Counted from the first letter of the stretch, positions 54,406 through 63,140 are shown. The stretch is DNA of 64,000 nt from Chromohalobacter marismortui (GCF_004364315.1 NZ_SOBR01000001.1:62001-126000); one strand, 5' to 3'. A program made the numbers and translations. Notes: generated by a model from the letters alone, not told the origin.

Positions 54406-55431
54406 ATGGCTCGCGCTCCCTTCGAACTTGCCGGTACGCGTATTCCGCCCGGCAGCCGGGCACAAATCGATGTCCCGGTGGCCAAGCTGTACACCCATGC
54501 ACCCTTGCATATTCCTGTCGAGGTCGTGCATGGCCGTCGACCGGGGCCGGTGCTGCTGGTGTGCGGCGCCATCCACGGTGACGAGATCAATGGCGTCGAG
54601 ATCGTGCGCCGCACGTTGCGGCTGGCATCGCTATCGCGCTTGCGGGGTACGCTGATTGCGGTCCCGATCGTCAATGTCTTCGGTTTCGTGCAGCAGACAC
54701 GTTATCTGCCTGACCGGCGTGACTTGAATCGCTGTTTTCCGGGCAGCGAGGTCGGCTCGCTGGGCTCGCGCGTCGCGTCGCTGTTTCGCGAGCAGATCGT
54801 CGAGCTGGCGACGCACATCGTCGATCTACATACCGGCGCCATTCATCGCACCAACCTTCCGCAGGTGCGGGCACAACTCCAGGCGCGACCCGAGACACAG
54901 GCCATGGCCGAGGCGTTTGGGGTCCCGGTGATTCTCAATGCCGAGCTGCGCGAAGGGAGCCTACGGGAATATGCGCAGTCACGCGATGTGCCGGTTCTCA
55001 CCTATGAAGCTGGCGAGGCGTTGCGTTTCGACGAGTGGGCGATCGCGCCGGGTGTGAGAGGCGTGCAGCGGGTCATGCGTTTGCTGGGCATGCTGCCTGC
55101 CGACCGGCGTCGGCATGCGCCTGCCGTGGCGGAAGTCGCCAATGGTTCGAGCTGGGCGCGCTCGCCCATCGATGGCATTCTACGGCCCCGTGCCCGGCTG
55201 GGCACGCGGGTGGCACGGGGCGATGTGCTGGGGCGCGTTGCCGATCCGTTCGGTAACGCCGAGCAGGAGGTGCTCGCCAACGCCGACGGTATCATTATCG
55301 GCATGAGCAACTTGCCCTTGGCCAACGAGGGCGAAGCGTTGTTTCATGTGGCGCGCTTCGATGAAATCGAAGAAGCCGAGAACGCCGTCGAAACCTTTCA
55401 TTCCGATTTCGAGACGCGCCAGGAGCTATAG
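54406..55431 (+). CDS. Succinylglutamate desuccinylase/aspartoacylase-family zinc hydrolase
   Basis: 341 aa from ATG 54406 (AGGA upstream); an earlier in-frame ATG lacks such a site. The zinc motif HGDE lies in CGAIHGDEINGVEI and the second His in VDLHTGAIHRTNLPQ. Later EVLANADGIIIG belongs to the C-terminal beta domain. The family removes acyl groups from N-acyl amino acids (AstE, AspA, DoeB). The gene is alone and without ast or doe neighbours, so the substrate is unknown. RimK-linked members of this family also exist. Proximity to polyamine genes may be coincidental. Confidence 0.85.
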   Translation: MARAPFELAGTRIPPGSRAQIDVPVAKLYTHAPLHIPVEVVHGRRPGPVLLVCGAIHGDEINGVEIVRRTLRLASLSRLRGTLIAVPIVNVFGFVQQTRYLPDRRDLNRCFPGSEVGSLGSRVASLFREQIVELATHIVDLHTGAIHRTNLPQVRAQLQARPETQAMAEAFGVPVILNAELREGSLREYAQSRDVPVLTYEAGEALRFDEWAIAPGVRGVQRVMRLLGMLPADRRRHAPAVAEVANGSSWARSPIDGILRPRARLGTRVARGDVLGRVADPFGNAEQEVLANADGIIIGMSNLPLANEGEALFHVARFDEIEEAENAVETFHSDFETRQEL

Positions 55432-55438
55432 CGTTGGC

Positions 55439-56461
55439 TCAGGCAACGGCGTTGATGGGCTGTGGCTCACGTACCTTGGCCAGTGCCTCGTCGAACACTT
55501 CGAGTCCGGCGCCGTCGCGGTGGGCATTCTCCGACAGATGCCGCCGAAACTGACGTCCGCCGGGGCAGCCCTGAAACAGGCCGAGCAGGTGTCGGGTGAT
55601 GTGGTTCAGCTTGGCACCCGCCGCCAAACGCTCGGCGATGTAGGGACGGAAAGCGCGTGCGGCTGCATGGCGGCTGCTCGTGGGCGAGGCACTGTCGTAG
55701 ATGGCGGCATCCACGCCGGCCAGTAGCCAGGGGTTCTGATATGCCTCACGCCCGATCATCACGCTATCGACGACATCGAGATGTGCCTGGCATGCGTCCA
55801 GTGTCTTGATGCCGCCGTTGATGCCGATATGAAGATCGGGATGCTGTCCCTTGAGACGATGCACACGTGAATAATTGAGCGGCGGTACGTCGCGATTTTC
55901 CTTGGGCGAAAGCCCTTCCAGCCAGGCCTTGCGGGCATGCACGATGAATACCCTGCAGCCGGCATCGGCGACGCGTTCGATGAAGCGCGCCAGATCGGCG
56001 TCCTCGTCCTGCTCGTCGATGCCGATGCGGCACTTGACCGTGACCGGGATCGAGACCGCTGCCTGCATGGCGCTGACTGCCGCGGCCACCTTATCCGGAT
56101 GTTCCATCAGGCAGGCGCCGATCAGGTTGTTCTGCACCCGGTCGCTGGGGCAGCCGACATTCAGGTTGACCTCGTCGTAGCCCCATTCCTCGGCGATGGC
56201 GGCGCATTCCGCCAGTGCAGCAGGATCGCTGCCGCCGAGTTGCAACGCCAACGGATGCTCGACATCGCTATGTCCCAGAAAGCGTTCGCGTGGCGAGCCG
56301 TGCAGAATCGCCCCGGTCGTCACCATCTCGGTATAGAGCAGCGCTTCACGCGTCAGCGTGCGAGCGAAGGCGCGGTAGTCGCGGGTCGTCCAATCCATCA
56401 TCGGGGCCACGGAAAATCGGCGGGCCCGCGCTAGCGAGTCTTGCGCTGATTTTTCAACCAC
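55439..56461 (-). CDS. dusA: tRNA-dihydrouridine(20/20a) synthase DusA
   Basis: 340 aa with a GTG start at 56461, supported by AGGAGG seven bases upstream. FMN-barrel motifs: FSVAPMMDWT at the N-terminus, LQLGGSDP, NLNVGCPSDRVQ with the catalytic Cys, TVKCRIGID, and FIVHARKAWLEGLSPKENRDVPPL, which is specific to DusA. It reduces U20/U20a in the tRNA D-loop with NADPH. It faces the desuccinylase-like gene convergently with only 7 bp between them. Confidence 0.95.
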   Translation of the reverse strand: MVEKSAQDSLARARRFSVAPMMDWTTRDYRAFARTLTREALLYTEMVTTGAILHGSPRERFLGHSDVEHPLALQLGGSDPAALAECAAIAEEWGYDEVNLNVGCPSDRVQNNLIGACLMEHPDKVAAAVSAMQAAVSIPVTVKCRIGIDEQDEDADLARFIERVADAGCRVFIVHARKAWLEGLSPKENRDVPPLNYSRVHRLKGQHPDLHIGINGGIKTLDACQAHLDVVDSVMIGREAYQNPWLLAGVDAAIYDSASPTSSRHAAARAFRPYIAERLAAGAKLNHITRHLLGLFQGCPGGRQFRRHLSENAHRDGAGLEVFDEALAKVREPQPINAVA

Positions 56462-56496
56462 TTATGGCCTCCTGTGCATGAAATTGACGGACAATG

Positions 56497-56519
56497 ATAC
56501 GCGGGTAATGGTCGCGTAT
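56497..56519. promoter_or_regulatory. Inverted repeat ATACGCG-N9-CGCGTAT before dusA
   Basis: A perfect 7-bp inverted repeat 36 bp upstream of the dusA GTG, in the position of a promoter-overlapping operator. No known consensus is recognised. Confidence 0.35.
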
Positions 56520-56796
56520 TGTACGTCATACGGATGGCTCGGCAATATCGCTGAGACGAGTTCGCCGGCGCCCGTGCGAGTAGAGGACCCTGAGGCGATT
56601 CGCGTTACATTCTGGAACATGAAATCGGCGTTGTTTGATGCAGATTATTTTTACTGCGGGAGGTCTTCTGCCATGGTGATGTCGTCCGCCACGGAAGGGC
56701 GGAGGGCAAGGAAGCTAGGTAGAAAGGACGCCTAGGTAGGCATGGAGGCACGGACAGGACGTTCGTGATGACTGCAAGGAAAGGCAGATTTGTATA

Positions 56797-56828
56797 AAAG
56801 CCCGGCCAGTATTGGTCGGGCTTTTTTT
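56797..56828. terminator. Bidirectional rho-independent terminator
   Basis: Stem AAAGCCCGGCC / GGTCGGGCTTT (one G.U pair on the plus strand) with a 6-base loop and seven T on the plus side; the minus strand ends in TTTTATA. It lies just beyond the stop of the small exported protein gene and serves that gene on the minus strand. Confidence 0.85.
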
Positions 56829-56831
56829 GTC

Positions 56832-57125
56832 TCAGGGAGACTGGCGACGCTGGTCTCTGAGTTCGCGTTGCGAGTCTTCCAGACGGCGCTGAGAACGTTC
56901 GAGTTGACGCTCTTGCTGCAGGCGCTCATCGAAGCGCTCACGGCGACGTTCGCTGTGGTCCAGGGAGTGGCGACGTTCGATGATGGTGGCGCGGTCGCTG
57001 CTGATATCGCGTTGCAATTTATTGCGTTGTCGACTGTCGCTGAGCGAGTCGCTCTGGTCTGGGGCATCGGCCAGTACTGGCCATGTCAGCACGCAGAGTG
57101 TTACCAGCAATATGGCTTTTACCAT
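56832..57125 (-). CDS. Small exported, highly charged coiled-coil protein
   Basis: 97 aa. A clear signal peptide, with hydrophobic core AILLVTLCVLTWPVL and a probable cut after an Ala near residue 19-21, is followed by a fully hydrophilic mature part of about 76 residues. That part is rich in Arg, Glu, Gln, Asp and Ser, with heptad-like ERRRERFDERLQQERQLE repeats predicted to form one long helix or coiled coil. TTAGGAGG precedes the ATG and a terminator follows, so it is a real single-gene unit. I recognise no family. A periplasmic role, for example in stress or ion binding, is only a guess. Confidence 0.8.
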   Translation of the reverse strand: MVKAILLVTLCVLTWPVLADAPDQSDSLSDSRQRNKLQRDISSDRATIIERRHSLDHSERRRERFDERLQQERQLERSQRRLEDSQRELRDQRRQSP

Positions 57126-57205
57126 GAGGCCTCCTAACGATGAGGGTATTCGTCAGTATGGACCATGGTGTGTCGTTGGGGATTCCCCCGGACGATCGGA
57201 GGTGT

Positions 57206-57844
57206 TTAGAACGGGACCTCCCCATGACATTGTTGCCAACGCGCCTGAAGGCGTCCTGTGATGTGAAAGGGAAGCGGCTTATTCGAGTCGACGATGGTGT
57301 GGTGCGTATCGTCACCGATTCGCAACGTCCCCGGTGCCAACTGGCTCAAATGCTGGATAGTCAGCGCATGGCGCCACTCGAGTAGGTAAAGTCCTTCCCA
57401 TTGAAAGTGCGAGGTGGGAAGAATGGCGGCGATATCGCCCTTCTCGAGATAAGCGAACGTCTCGCCTGCGGCTGGTGTCACCAAGAAGCACTCGCGAACG
57501 AGGGCGTCGATGGCGGAGCCCGAGGCCGCTAGAGGCGTCGCGAGCGTGTGAGCTTTCCAGGGTACTGGAGGCGTGGCATGTAATGTCAAAAGGCGTACGT
57601 CGCCGGTCACTTCTTCAGCGCTGCGTTGAGAAGCGACGCTGGTGGCGTCCTCGAGTAATCGTTCGAGGGGACAATTCAGTGCCTCGGTCAGTGCGATGAG
57701 CCGCTCGTGTCCGACTTGCTTGATCGTGCCGGATTCCCAATAGGAAATCGTGACGTCCGATACGCCGACACGTCTAGCCAAGGCAGCCTTGCTCAAGCCG
57801 GCATCTATCCTTAGCTGCTTGATCCGGGGTCCCAATGCGTCCAT
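57206..57844 (-). CDS. XRE-family transcriptional regulator with C-terminal sensor-like domain
   Basis: 212 aa from ATG 57844; an upstream in-frame start at 57895 lacks a site. The N-terminal Cro/CI-type HTH spans about residues 5-60: IKQLRIDAGLSKAALARRVGVSDVTISYWESG. The remaining 150 residues contain PLAASGSAIDALVREC and AYLEKGDIAAILP, reminiscent of the beta-rich signal domain of phage-type repressors, but no Ser-Lys protease pair can be assigned. It lies between the small exported protein and the tandem repeat region. Target unknown. Confidence 0.8.
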   Translation of the reverse strand: MDALGPRIKQLRIDAGLSKAALARRVGVSDVTISYWESGTIKQVGHERLIALTEALNCPLERLLEDATSVASQRSAEEVTGDVRLLTLHATPPVPWKAHTLATPLAASGSAIDALVRECFLVTPAAGETFAYLEKGDIAAILPTSHFQWEGLYLLEWRHALTIQHLSQLAPGTLRIGDDTHHTIVDSNKPLPFHITGRLQARWQQCHGEVPF

Positions 57845-58535
57845 GTAAAGATCTCGCCATAAGGTGAACGCGTTAGCATATCCAGCCAATGCCAAAGTAT
57901 GTTTCGGGTTGAGGCATTGTCGATATTTTAGGGTTTTCCTCTAATCGGCTGTCTGGTCAGCGATAAAAAACACGCATGTCCCCATCAGGTTGACTGTCCG
58001 CTCCGAGGGAAGGTGACAATAGGCGAACAGGCGCTAACTGCTCCGTGTAGAAGGCACATGGCGTAAGGAAAAGACTTTTTACTGAAGGCACCACGCCGCA
58101 TCCTTGGGCCAGAAACCATCGTGCGCCGGTAGCGTGCGTGTGGCAATCTTTTAGGGTTTACCTCTAAGCGGCTGCCTCGTCCGCGATAAAAAAGCACGCA
58201 CGTGGCCAGAGCGACATCACGTTGATCGCTCGCTCCGCAAGGGGGAGGGGGTAAGAATAGGCGAAAAGGCGCCAGCCGCTCCGAAGAGCAGGCACATGGC
58301 GCAAAGAAAAAGCTTTTTCACTGAAGGCGCCACCCAGCGCCCTTGGGCCAGAAGCCATCGTGCGCCGGTAGCGTGCGCGTGGCAATTCCGCTGAGAAAAG
58401 GCCACGCATGCCGGGAGCGATAGATCGCTTGCCCGAGCGCGATCAGTATAGGCAGTCGGTCTTTGCGTAATAAGAGGGTACAATCGAAAACTAGTGTTTC
58501 TGTTTTGGAAACTGGTATGTCGGAGTATCTTTACC
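57845..58535. other. Gene-free region containing a tandem non-coding duplication
   Basis: About 690 bp between the XRE and LysR genes without a supported gene. Short open frames on the minus strand in both repeat copies encode related Arg-rich peptides, as expected from duplicated sequence, not from real genes. The last ~90 bp should carry the LysR promoter. Confidence 0.7.
57925..58388. repeat. Tandem direct duplication, units of about 224 and 240 bp
   Basis: Copy 1 (57925-58148) and copy 2 (58149-58388) both begin TTTTAGGGTTT and both end at CGTGGCAAT(T)C. They share long blocks such as CATCGTGCGCCGGTAGCGTG and ACTGAAGGC. A degenerate third start (58392-58440) shares GA(T/G)AAAA and CACGCA. 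The copies have diverged and are not protein-coding. It looks like an interspersed intergenic repeat family that duplicated in place. Confidence 0.85.
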
Positions 58536-59432
58536 GTGACGACACTGGATGCATTGCGTGTCTTCGTCGAGGTCGTGCGTGCGGGCAGTTTTACTGCAGC
58601 GGCGCGGCGTCTGAGTATTTCCAAGTCGCTGGCGTCCAAGCGCGTGGCGGCGCTCGAGGATGAGTTGAGTGTCAGTCTCCTCAATCGCTCGACGCGCTCG
58701 CTGCGTCTCACGGAAGCTGGACAGATCTATTACGAGCATGGGCTGCGGGTCATCGAAGAGCTGCAGACGGCCGAGGCCCAGGTACAGTCGGTGACGTCGC
58801 AACCGCGAGGACAACTCAAGGTCAGTGCCCAAGTGAGCTTCGGGTTCATGTATTTGGCGGCGCCGACCACCGCCTTCATGCGCCGCTATCCCGAGATGTC
58901 GGTGGAAATCCTGCTCGAGGATCAGCGTTTCGAGCCCATCGACGAATCCGTGGACCTGGCCATTCGCATGGGGCCGATGCCGCCATCGAGCCTGGTATCG
59001 CGTCCGCTTTGCAAAGTGGTCTATGGCTTGTATGCCGCGCCGGATTATTTGGCGCGCGTGGGTCGGCCGTTGCATCCTAAAGATATCGCCGATTTCGACA
59101 CGGTGTTCTACGGCAATTACGATCTCGGCGCCCACTGGCGCTTTTCGCTCAATGGCCAACCGTTGGATATCGAGCCCAATTCGCGTCTGGTGATCAATAA
59201 CCTGCTGGGTGTGGTCGAGGCCGCGAAGGCGGGATTCGGCTTGGCTTATCTGCCGACGTTCGCGGCACGCGCGGCGGTGGAGGAGGGGCAACTGACACCG
59301 CTCTTGCAACCGTATTGGAACGAACATGGCAGTATGTTGGTGCTGTTCCGCTCGCGTAAGTACCTTCCCGACAAGACGCGGGCCTATTTGGATTTCATCA
59401 CCGACTGGTTTCGCGAGCACCTGGCGTTGTGA
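58536..59432 (+). CDS. LysR-family transcriptional regulator
   Basis: 298 aa from GTG 58536, which has GGAG ten bases upstream and starts at the canonical TTLDALRVFVEVV; an ATG 14 codons earlier adds residues outside the family alignment. The winged HTH is GSFTAAARRLSISKSLASKRVAALE, followed by LLNRSTRSLRLTEAG. The effector domain begins near residue 90 (GQLKVSAQVSFG). It belongs to the CrgA/YhaJ-like group of LysR proteins. It has no divergent partner, so the target is unclear; the tandem repeats lie just upstream. Confidence 0.92.
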   Translation: MTTLDALRVFVEVVRAGSFTAAARRLSISKSLASKRVAALEDELSVSLLNRSTRSLRLTEAGQIYYEHGLRVIEELQTAEAQVQSVTSQPRGQLKVSAQVSFGFMYLAAPTTAFMRRYPEMSVEILLEDQRFEPIDESVDLAIRMGPMPPSSLVSRPLCKVVYGLYAAPDYLARVGRPLHPKDIADFDTVFYGNYDLGAHWRFSLNGQPLDIEPNSRLVINNLLGVVEAAKAGFGLAYLPTFAARAAVEEGQLTPLLQPYWNEHGSMLVLFRSRKYLPDKTRAYLDFITDWFREHLAL

Positions 59433-59507
59433 TGCCTTGCGTTACATCGAGCTTCGATCTCGTCGGGCGTTTGGCCCGGTGGTGCTGATGCCGGATAGGC
59501 GCATGCG

Positions 59508-59513
59508 TATAAT
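59508..59513 (+). promoter_or_regulatory. Consensus -10 TATAAT before gltX
   Basis: TATAAT 36 bp upstream of the gltX ATG, with TGCG just before it. No good -35 at 16-18 bp. Confidence 0.5.
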
Positions 59514-59548
59514 GGTGCCATCGTCAATCACCAATGATCGGGAATTCC

Positions 59549-61027
59549 ATGACCGTACGTACGCGTATCGCACCGTCGCCCACCGGCGATCCCCATGTCG
59601 GCACGGCCTATATCGCACTGTTCAACCTATGCTTCGCGCGTCAGCACGGTGGTCAGTTTATCCTGCGCATCGAGGATACGGATCGGGTGCGCTCGACGGC
59701 CGAGTCGGAGCAGATGATTCTCGACTCGCTGCGCTGGCTGGGCCTGGAATGGGATGAAGGTCCTGACGTGGGCGGCCCGCATGGGCCTTATCGCCAAAGT
59801 GAGCGGGGCGCTATCTACGCGCAATACGCGCAGCAGTTGCTCGACGCGGGGCATGCGTTCAAGTGTTACCGGACCAGCGAGGAGCTCGACGAACTGCGCG
59901 AAGCGCGCAAGGCGGCAGGTCTGCACTTAGCACTCAAACCCGCCGATCTAGCGCTTGCCGATGAAGAAGTGGCGCGTCGTGAGCGTGAGCAGTGGCCTTA
60001 TGTGGTGCGCATGAAAGTACCTGGGGAGGGCAGTTGCGTGGTCAGCGACATGCTGCGTGGCGAGATTGAAGTCGATTGGGCGCAGGTCGACGCCCAGATC
60101 CTGCTCAAGTCCGACGGCATGCCGACGTATCACTTGGCCAACGTCGTCGACGACCACTTGATGGGCATCACGCATGTCATGCGCGGAGAGGAGTGGATCA
60201 ACTCTGCGCCCAAGCACAAGCTCCTGTATGAATATTTCGACTGGCCGATGCCGACACTGTGTCATATGCCTTTGTTGCGCAATCCGGACAAGTCGAAACT
60301 TTCCAAGCGCAAGAACCCGACGTCGATCAACTATTATCGCCGCATGGGCTTTTTGCCGCAGGCGGTGACCAACTACCTGGGCCGCATGGGCTGGTCGATG
60401 CCCGACGACCGCGAGAAGTTCACCCTCGACGAGATGATGGCGAACTTCGATATCCAGCGTGTGTCGCTGGGTGGGCCCGTGTTCGATCTGGAGAAACTTA
60501 CCTGGCTCAACGGCGTCTATATTCGCGAGGATCTGGATGATGCGTCCCTGCTGCAGGCGTTGCGTGAGTGGGCTTTTAACGAGGACTATGTCAGCCAGAT
60601 CCTGCCGCAGGTGCGTCCGCGCATCTCGACGCTGTCCGATGTCATGCCGTTGGCCGGGCATTTCTTTTCCGGCGTCCCGCCGCTCGAGGCGTCCAGCTTC
60701 GACGGCATCAAACTGGAGCATGAAACGCTGCTCAAGTTGCTGCAATTCCTGACCTGGCGTCTCGAAGGCGTCTCGCGCTGGGAAAAGGATGCGCTGCTCG
60801 AGGAAGTCAAGGCGCTGGCCGAGGCCTTCGACATGAAGATGAAGGCCTTTCTGGCGCCGGTTTTCATCGCGGTGACGGGGAGCGCGACATCGACCTCGGT
60901 GTTGGATGCCATGGCCATTCTGGGGTCGGACATGACGCGCGCACGGTTGCGTCATGCCATCGAGGTGCTCGGCGGCGTCTCCAAGAAGCAGGCCAAGCGC
61001 TTCGAGAAGGAATATCGGCAGCTGTAA
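59549..61027 (+). CDS. gltX: Glutamyl-tRNA synthetase
   Basis: 492 aa from ATG 59549 (GGGA upstream). Class I synthetase signatures: [16 protein letters not shown] at residues 5-20 (HIGH equivalent HVGT), [26 protein letters not shown], and [10 protein letters not shown] as the KMSKS equivalent near 250. The C-terminal anticodon-binding domain is complete. It charges tRNA-Glu in the cytoplasm. A tRNA-Glu gene lies 270 bp downstream under its own promoter. Confidence 0.97.
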   Translation: MTVRTRIAPSPTGDPHVGTAYIALFNLCFARQHGGQFILRIEDTDRVRSTAESEQMILDSLRWLGLEWDEGPDVGGPHGPYRQSERGAIYAQYAQQLLDAGHAFKCYRTSEELDELREARKAAGLHLALKPADLALADEEVARREREQWPYVVRMKVPGEGSCVVSDMLRGEIEVDWAQVDAQILLKSDGMPTYHLANVVDDHLMGITHVMRGEEWINSAPKHKLLYEYFDWPMPTLCHMPLLRNPDKSKLSKRKNPTSINYYRRMGFLPQAVTNYLGRMGWSMPDDREKFTLDEMMANFDIQRVSLGGPVFDLEKLTWLNGVYIREDLDDASLLQALREWAFNEDYVSQILPQVRPRISTLSDVMPLAGHFFSGVPPLEASSFDGIKLEHETLLKLLQFLTWRLEGVSRWEKDALLEEVKALAEAFDMKMKAFLAPVFIAVTGSATSTSVLDAMAILGSDMTRARLRHAIEVLGGVSKKQAKRFEKEYRQL

Positions 61028-61150
61028 GCTCCAGGGCTTCGCTCGGAGCTGGAAGAGCGGCGCTGCGCGCCTGGAAGAAGGTAGAACGCTGCTACGCAGC
61101 TTGAAGCGGGAAGAAAGCGCCAGGTACGGCATTCCTTCTTCCTTCTTCCT
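61028..61150 (+). repeat. Array of short hairpins separated by GGAAGAA-type spacers
   Basis: Three consecutive small palindromes occur after the gltX stop: GCTCC...GGAGC, GGCGCTGCGCGCC and GCTGCTACGCAGC. They are separated by TGGAAGA or similar and end in CCTTCTTCCTTCTTCC. The last tract is complementary to the GGAAGAAGG spacer, so a larger fold can also form. It may end gltX transcription or be an interspersed repeat. Confidence 0.6.
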
Positions 61151-61158
61151 GAAAAGTG

Positions 61159-61187
61159 TTGACGTGGGAGGGGCCGGTCGGTACTAT
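61159..61187 (+). promoter_or_regulatory. Sigma-70 promoter for the tRNA-Ala/tRNA-Glu unit
   Basis: TTGACG (61159-61164), 17-bp spacer, TACTAT (61182-61187), then a GC-rich discriminator. The transcription start would fall about 13 bp before tRNA-Ala. Confidence 0.85.
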
Positions 61188-61206
61188 GCGCACCGTCTTG
61201 AGGCAC

Positions 61207-61282
61207 GGGGCCTTAGCTCAGTTGGGAGAGCGCAACACTGGCAGTGTTGAGGTCAGCGGTTCGAACCCGCTAGGCTCCACCA
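61207..61282 (+). tRNA. tRNA-Ala(GGC)
   Basis: 76 nt with encoded CCA. The cloverleaf folds: acceptor GGGGCCT / AGGCTCC with the G3.U70 pair that identifies alanine, D-arm GCTC...GAGC, anticodon stem CAACA / TGTTG with loop CTGGCAG (anticodon GGC), and T-loop TTCGAAC. It reads GCC and GCU codons, frequent in this GC-rich genome. Shares a transcript with the following tRNA-Glu, 16 bp away. Confidence 0.97.
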
Positions 61283-61298
61283 CGCATCAAGACAATGC

Positions 61299-61374
61299 GT
61301 CCCATTCGTCTAGTGGTCCAGGACACCGCCCTTTCACGGCGGTAACAGGGGTTCGAACCCCCTATGGGACGCCA
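61299..61374 (+). tRNA. tRNA-Glu(TTC)
   Basis: 76 nt with encoded CCA. Acceptor GTCCCAT / ATGGGAC, anticodon stem CCGCC / GGCGG with loop CTTTCAC (anticodon TTC), T-arm AGGGG TTCGAAC CCCCT. It reads GAA and GAG. The substrate of the nearby gltX product. Confidence 0.97.
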
Positions 61375-61402
61375 CTTTCCCCCGTCAATGCTGTCGACAC
61401 CG

Positions 61403-61423
61403 AGACGCGAAAGCGTCTTTTTT
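61403..61423 (+). terminator. Rho-independent terminator of the tRNA unit
   Basis: Stem AGACGC / GCGTCT closed by a stable GAAA tetraloop, followed by TTTTT, 29 bp after tRNA-Glu. Confidence 0.92.
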
Positions 61424-61673
61424 GTCTCTGCTTGTTGTTCGCCTTTAGACGTTTTTATACGTTTTTCCTCTTGACACCTCTGTGACTTTGTCCACTGCGG
61501 TGTTGCCTGCCGTTTCGCATTGTGCATAACGCCTCATGAGGCCTGTCATACTGCGCGTTATAGAAAAATTTTATGTTTTTCAATCACTTATGAAAGGTTA
61601 AAAATTAACCGATTTGAGCGTAACCGCCTTGTCATGGTGTTTCTGGCGGACTGCCTAGAGGTTTTGAACAGGT

Positions 61674-61696
61674 TTATCCACAGAAAGTGTGGAAAA
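61674..61696. promoter_or_regulatory. Inverted pair of DnaA boxes
   Basis: TTATCCACA (61674-61682) is an exact match to the DnaA-box consensus. After 5 bases TGTGGAAAA (61688-61696) is the reverse complement of TTTTCCACA, a one-mismatch box. Confidence 0.65.
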
Positions 61697-61776
61697 CGCT
61701 TGGCGGTGTCGGAGGCACTGCGCCAGGCAGAACGATGAGGGGCGGGGAAATGTCAACGCGACGCTCTCAAACGCAA

Positions 61777-61799
61777 CGGACCGCCTTCAAGGCGGTCCG
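61777..61799 (-). terminator. Stem-loop downstream of gltA
   Basis: Perfect 9-bp stem CGGACCGCC / GGCGGTCCG with a 5-base loop, 54 bp beyond the gltA stop on the minus strand, followed there by TTGCGTTTG. Probable gltA terminator with an imperfect T tract. Confidence 0.65.
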
Positions 61800-61853
61800 C
61801 GGTGTACGATCCATTCGAGTCGTTCAGCTACGCTCGCTGTCTTGACGCACAGA

Positions 61854-63140
61854 TTACTCGTTGGGGTAGTCACGCTGGGGGTGGCCGATATAAAGCTGAC
61901 GCGGGCGACTGATGCGGTAACTGCCGCTGATCATCTCGTTCCAGTGGGAGGTCCAGCCAATCGTGCGAGCCATGGCGAAGATGACGGTGAACATGTTGGT
62001 CGGGATGCCGATCGCCTTGAGGATGATGCCGGAGTAGAAGTCGACGTTCGGGTAGAGCTTGCGCTCGATGAAGTAGTCGTCTTCCAGGGCGATTTGCTCG
62101 AGTCGCTTGGCGATCTTGAGCTTTGGATCGTCGGCCATGCCGAGTTCGCCCAGCACCTCGTCACAGGTTTCCTTCATGACCTTGGCGCGCGGGTCGAAAT
62201 TGCGATAGACGCGGTGGCCAAAGCCCATCAGCTTGAATGGATCATCCTTATCCTTGGCACGGTCGATGAAGCGCTGGATGTTCTCCTCGGATTCATCACC
62301 GATCTCGTCGAGCATATTCAGCACGGCTTCGTTGGCGCCGCCGTGCGCCGGTCCCCAGAGTGCGGCGATGCCGGCGCTGATGCAGGCGAAGGGGTTGGCG
62401 CCCGTGGAGCCGGCCAGGCGCACCGTGGAGGTGGAGGCGTTCTGCTCATGATCGGCATGCAGCATGAAGATCCGGTCCATGGCTTTGGCGAAAACCGGGT
62501 TCACCTCGTAGCTTTCACAGGGGTTGCCGAACATCATGTAGAGGAAGTTCTCCGCGTAATCGAGATCATTGCGCGGATAGTTGAAGGGCTGGCCGATATT
62601 GTACTTGTGGCACATCGCGGCCAGCGTTGGCATCTTGGCGATCAGACGAATCGCGCTGACACGGCGCTCTTCTTCCTTGGTGATGTCCAGATTGTCATGG
62701 TAGAAGGCCGCCAGGCCGCCGACCACACCGCACAGGATGGCCATCGGGTGAGCATCGCGGCGAAAGCCCTTGAAGAAGTTGACGAGCTGTTCGTGGACCA
62801 TGGTGTGATTTCTCACGGTGGCCGCGAAGTCGTCGTATTGCGCCTTGCTGGGGAGCTCGCCGAACAACAGCAGGTAACAGAGTTCGACGTAATTGGAGTG
62901 CTCGGCGAGTTGGTCAATGGGATAACCGCGGTGAAGCAACACGCCCGCAGCGCCATCGATGTAGGTGATGCCTGATTCGCAGGAGGCGGTGGCGACGAAG
63001 CCCGGGTCGTATGTGAACAGACCTTCGCTGGTCAGGCTGCGGACGTCGATCACATCGGGCCCGACGGTGCCGGAGTAGACAGGGAACTCGATCGTCTTGT
63101 CCAACCCTTCTACCGTCAACTGCGCTTTCCTGTCAGCCAT
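61854..63140 (-). CDS. gltA: Citrate synthase (type II, hexameric)
   Basis: 428 aa, as E. coli GltA (427). Catalytic residues are evident: His in [20 protein letters not shown] and [41 protein letters not shown], and the Asp and Arg of [14 protein letters not shown] and [10 protein letters not shown]. It condenses oxaloacetate and acetyl-CoA to start the TCA cycle. AGGAGG precedes the ATG and a strong promoter lies upstream. Divergent from sdhCD, as in E. coli and other gammaproteobacteria. Confidence 0.98.
   Translation of the reverse strand: MADRKAQLTVEGLDKTIEFPVYSGTVGPDVIDVRSLTSEGLFTYDPGFVATASCESGITYIDGAAGVLLHRGYPIDQLAEHSNYVELCYLLLFGELPSKAQYDDFAATVRNHTMVHEQLVNFFKGFRRDAHPMAILCGVVGGLAAFYHDNLDITKEEERRVSAIRLIAKMPTLAAMCHKYNIGQPFNYPRNDLDYAENFLYMMFGNPCESYEVNPVFAKAMDRIFMLHADHEQNASTSTVRLAGSTGANPFACISAGIAALWGPAHGGANEAVLNMLDEIGDESEENIQRFIDRAKDKDDPFKLMGFGHRVYRNFDPRAKVMKETCDEVLGELGMADDPKLKIAKRLEQIALEDDYFIERKLYPNVDFYSGIILKAIGIPTNMFTVIFAMARTIGWTSHWNEMISGSYRISRPRQLYIGHPQRDYPNE

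Larger units (their letters stand above)
56462..56831. other. Intergenic region upstream of dusA
   Basis: 370 bp. It contains a 7-bp perfect inverted repeat and a shared terminator (listed separately). An 85-codon open frame at 56478-56735 lacks a ribosome binding site and any recognisable family, so I do not call it. No further structure was seen. Confidence 0.6.
61424..61853. other. Intergenic region with AT-rich segment and DnaA-box pair
   Basis: 430 bp between the tRNA terminator and the 3' end of gltA, with no credible gene. A markedly AT-rich stretch (about 61557-61616) contains runs of A and T and the palindrome GGTTAAAAATTAACC. About 60 bp later an inverted pair of DnaA boxes occurs. 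A stem-loop beside gltA closes the region. Confidence 0.7.

Noticed and set aside
56478-56735. Open frame of 85 codons upstream of dusA
   Set aside because: No ribosome binding site, no recognisable family and atypical composition; it lies across the dusA promoter region and ends before an unrelated terminator.
57985-58409. Two minus-strand frames with related Arg-rich peptides
   Set aside because: They lie in the two copies of the tandem repeat, lack ribosome sites and share sequence because the DNA is duplicated; they are better explained as non-coding repeat.
61557-61696. Chromosomal replication origin
   Set aside because: Only two DnaA boxes and no dnaA, dnaN, gidA or parAB nearby; I report it only as a DnaA-box pair.
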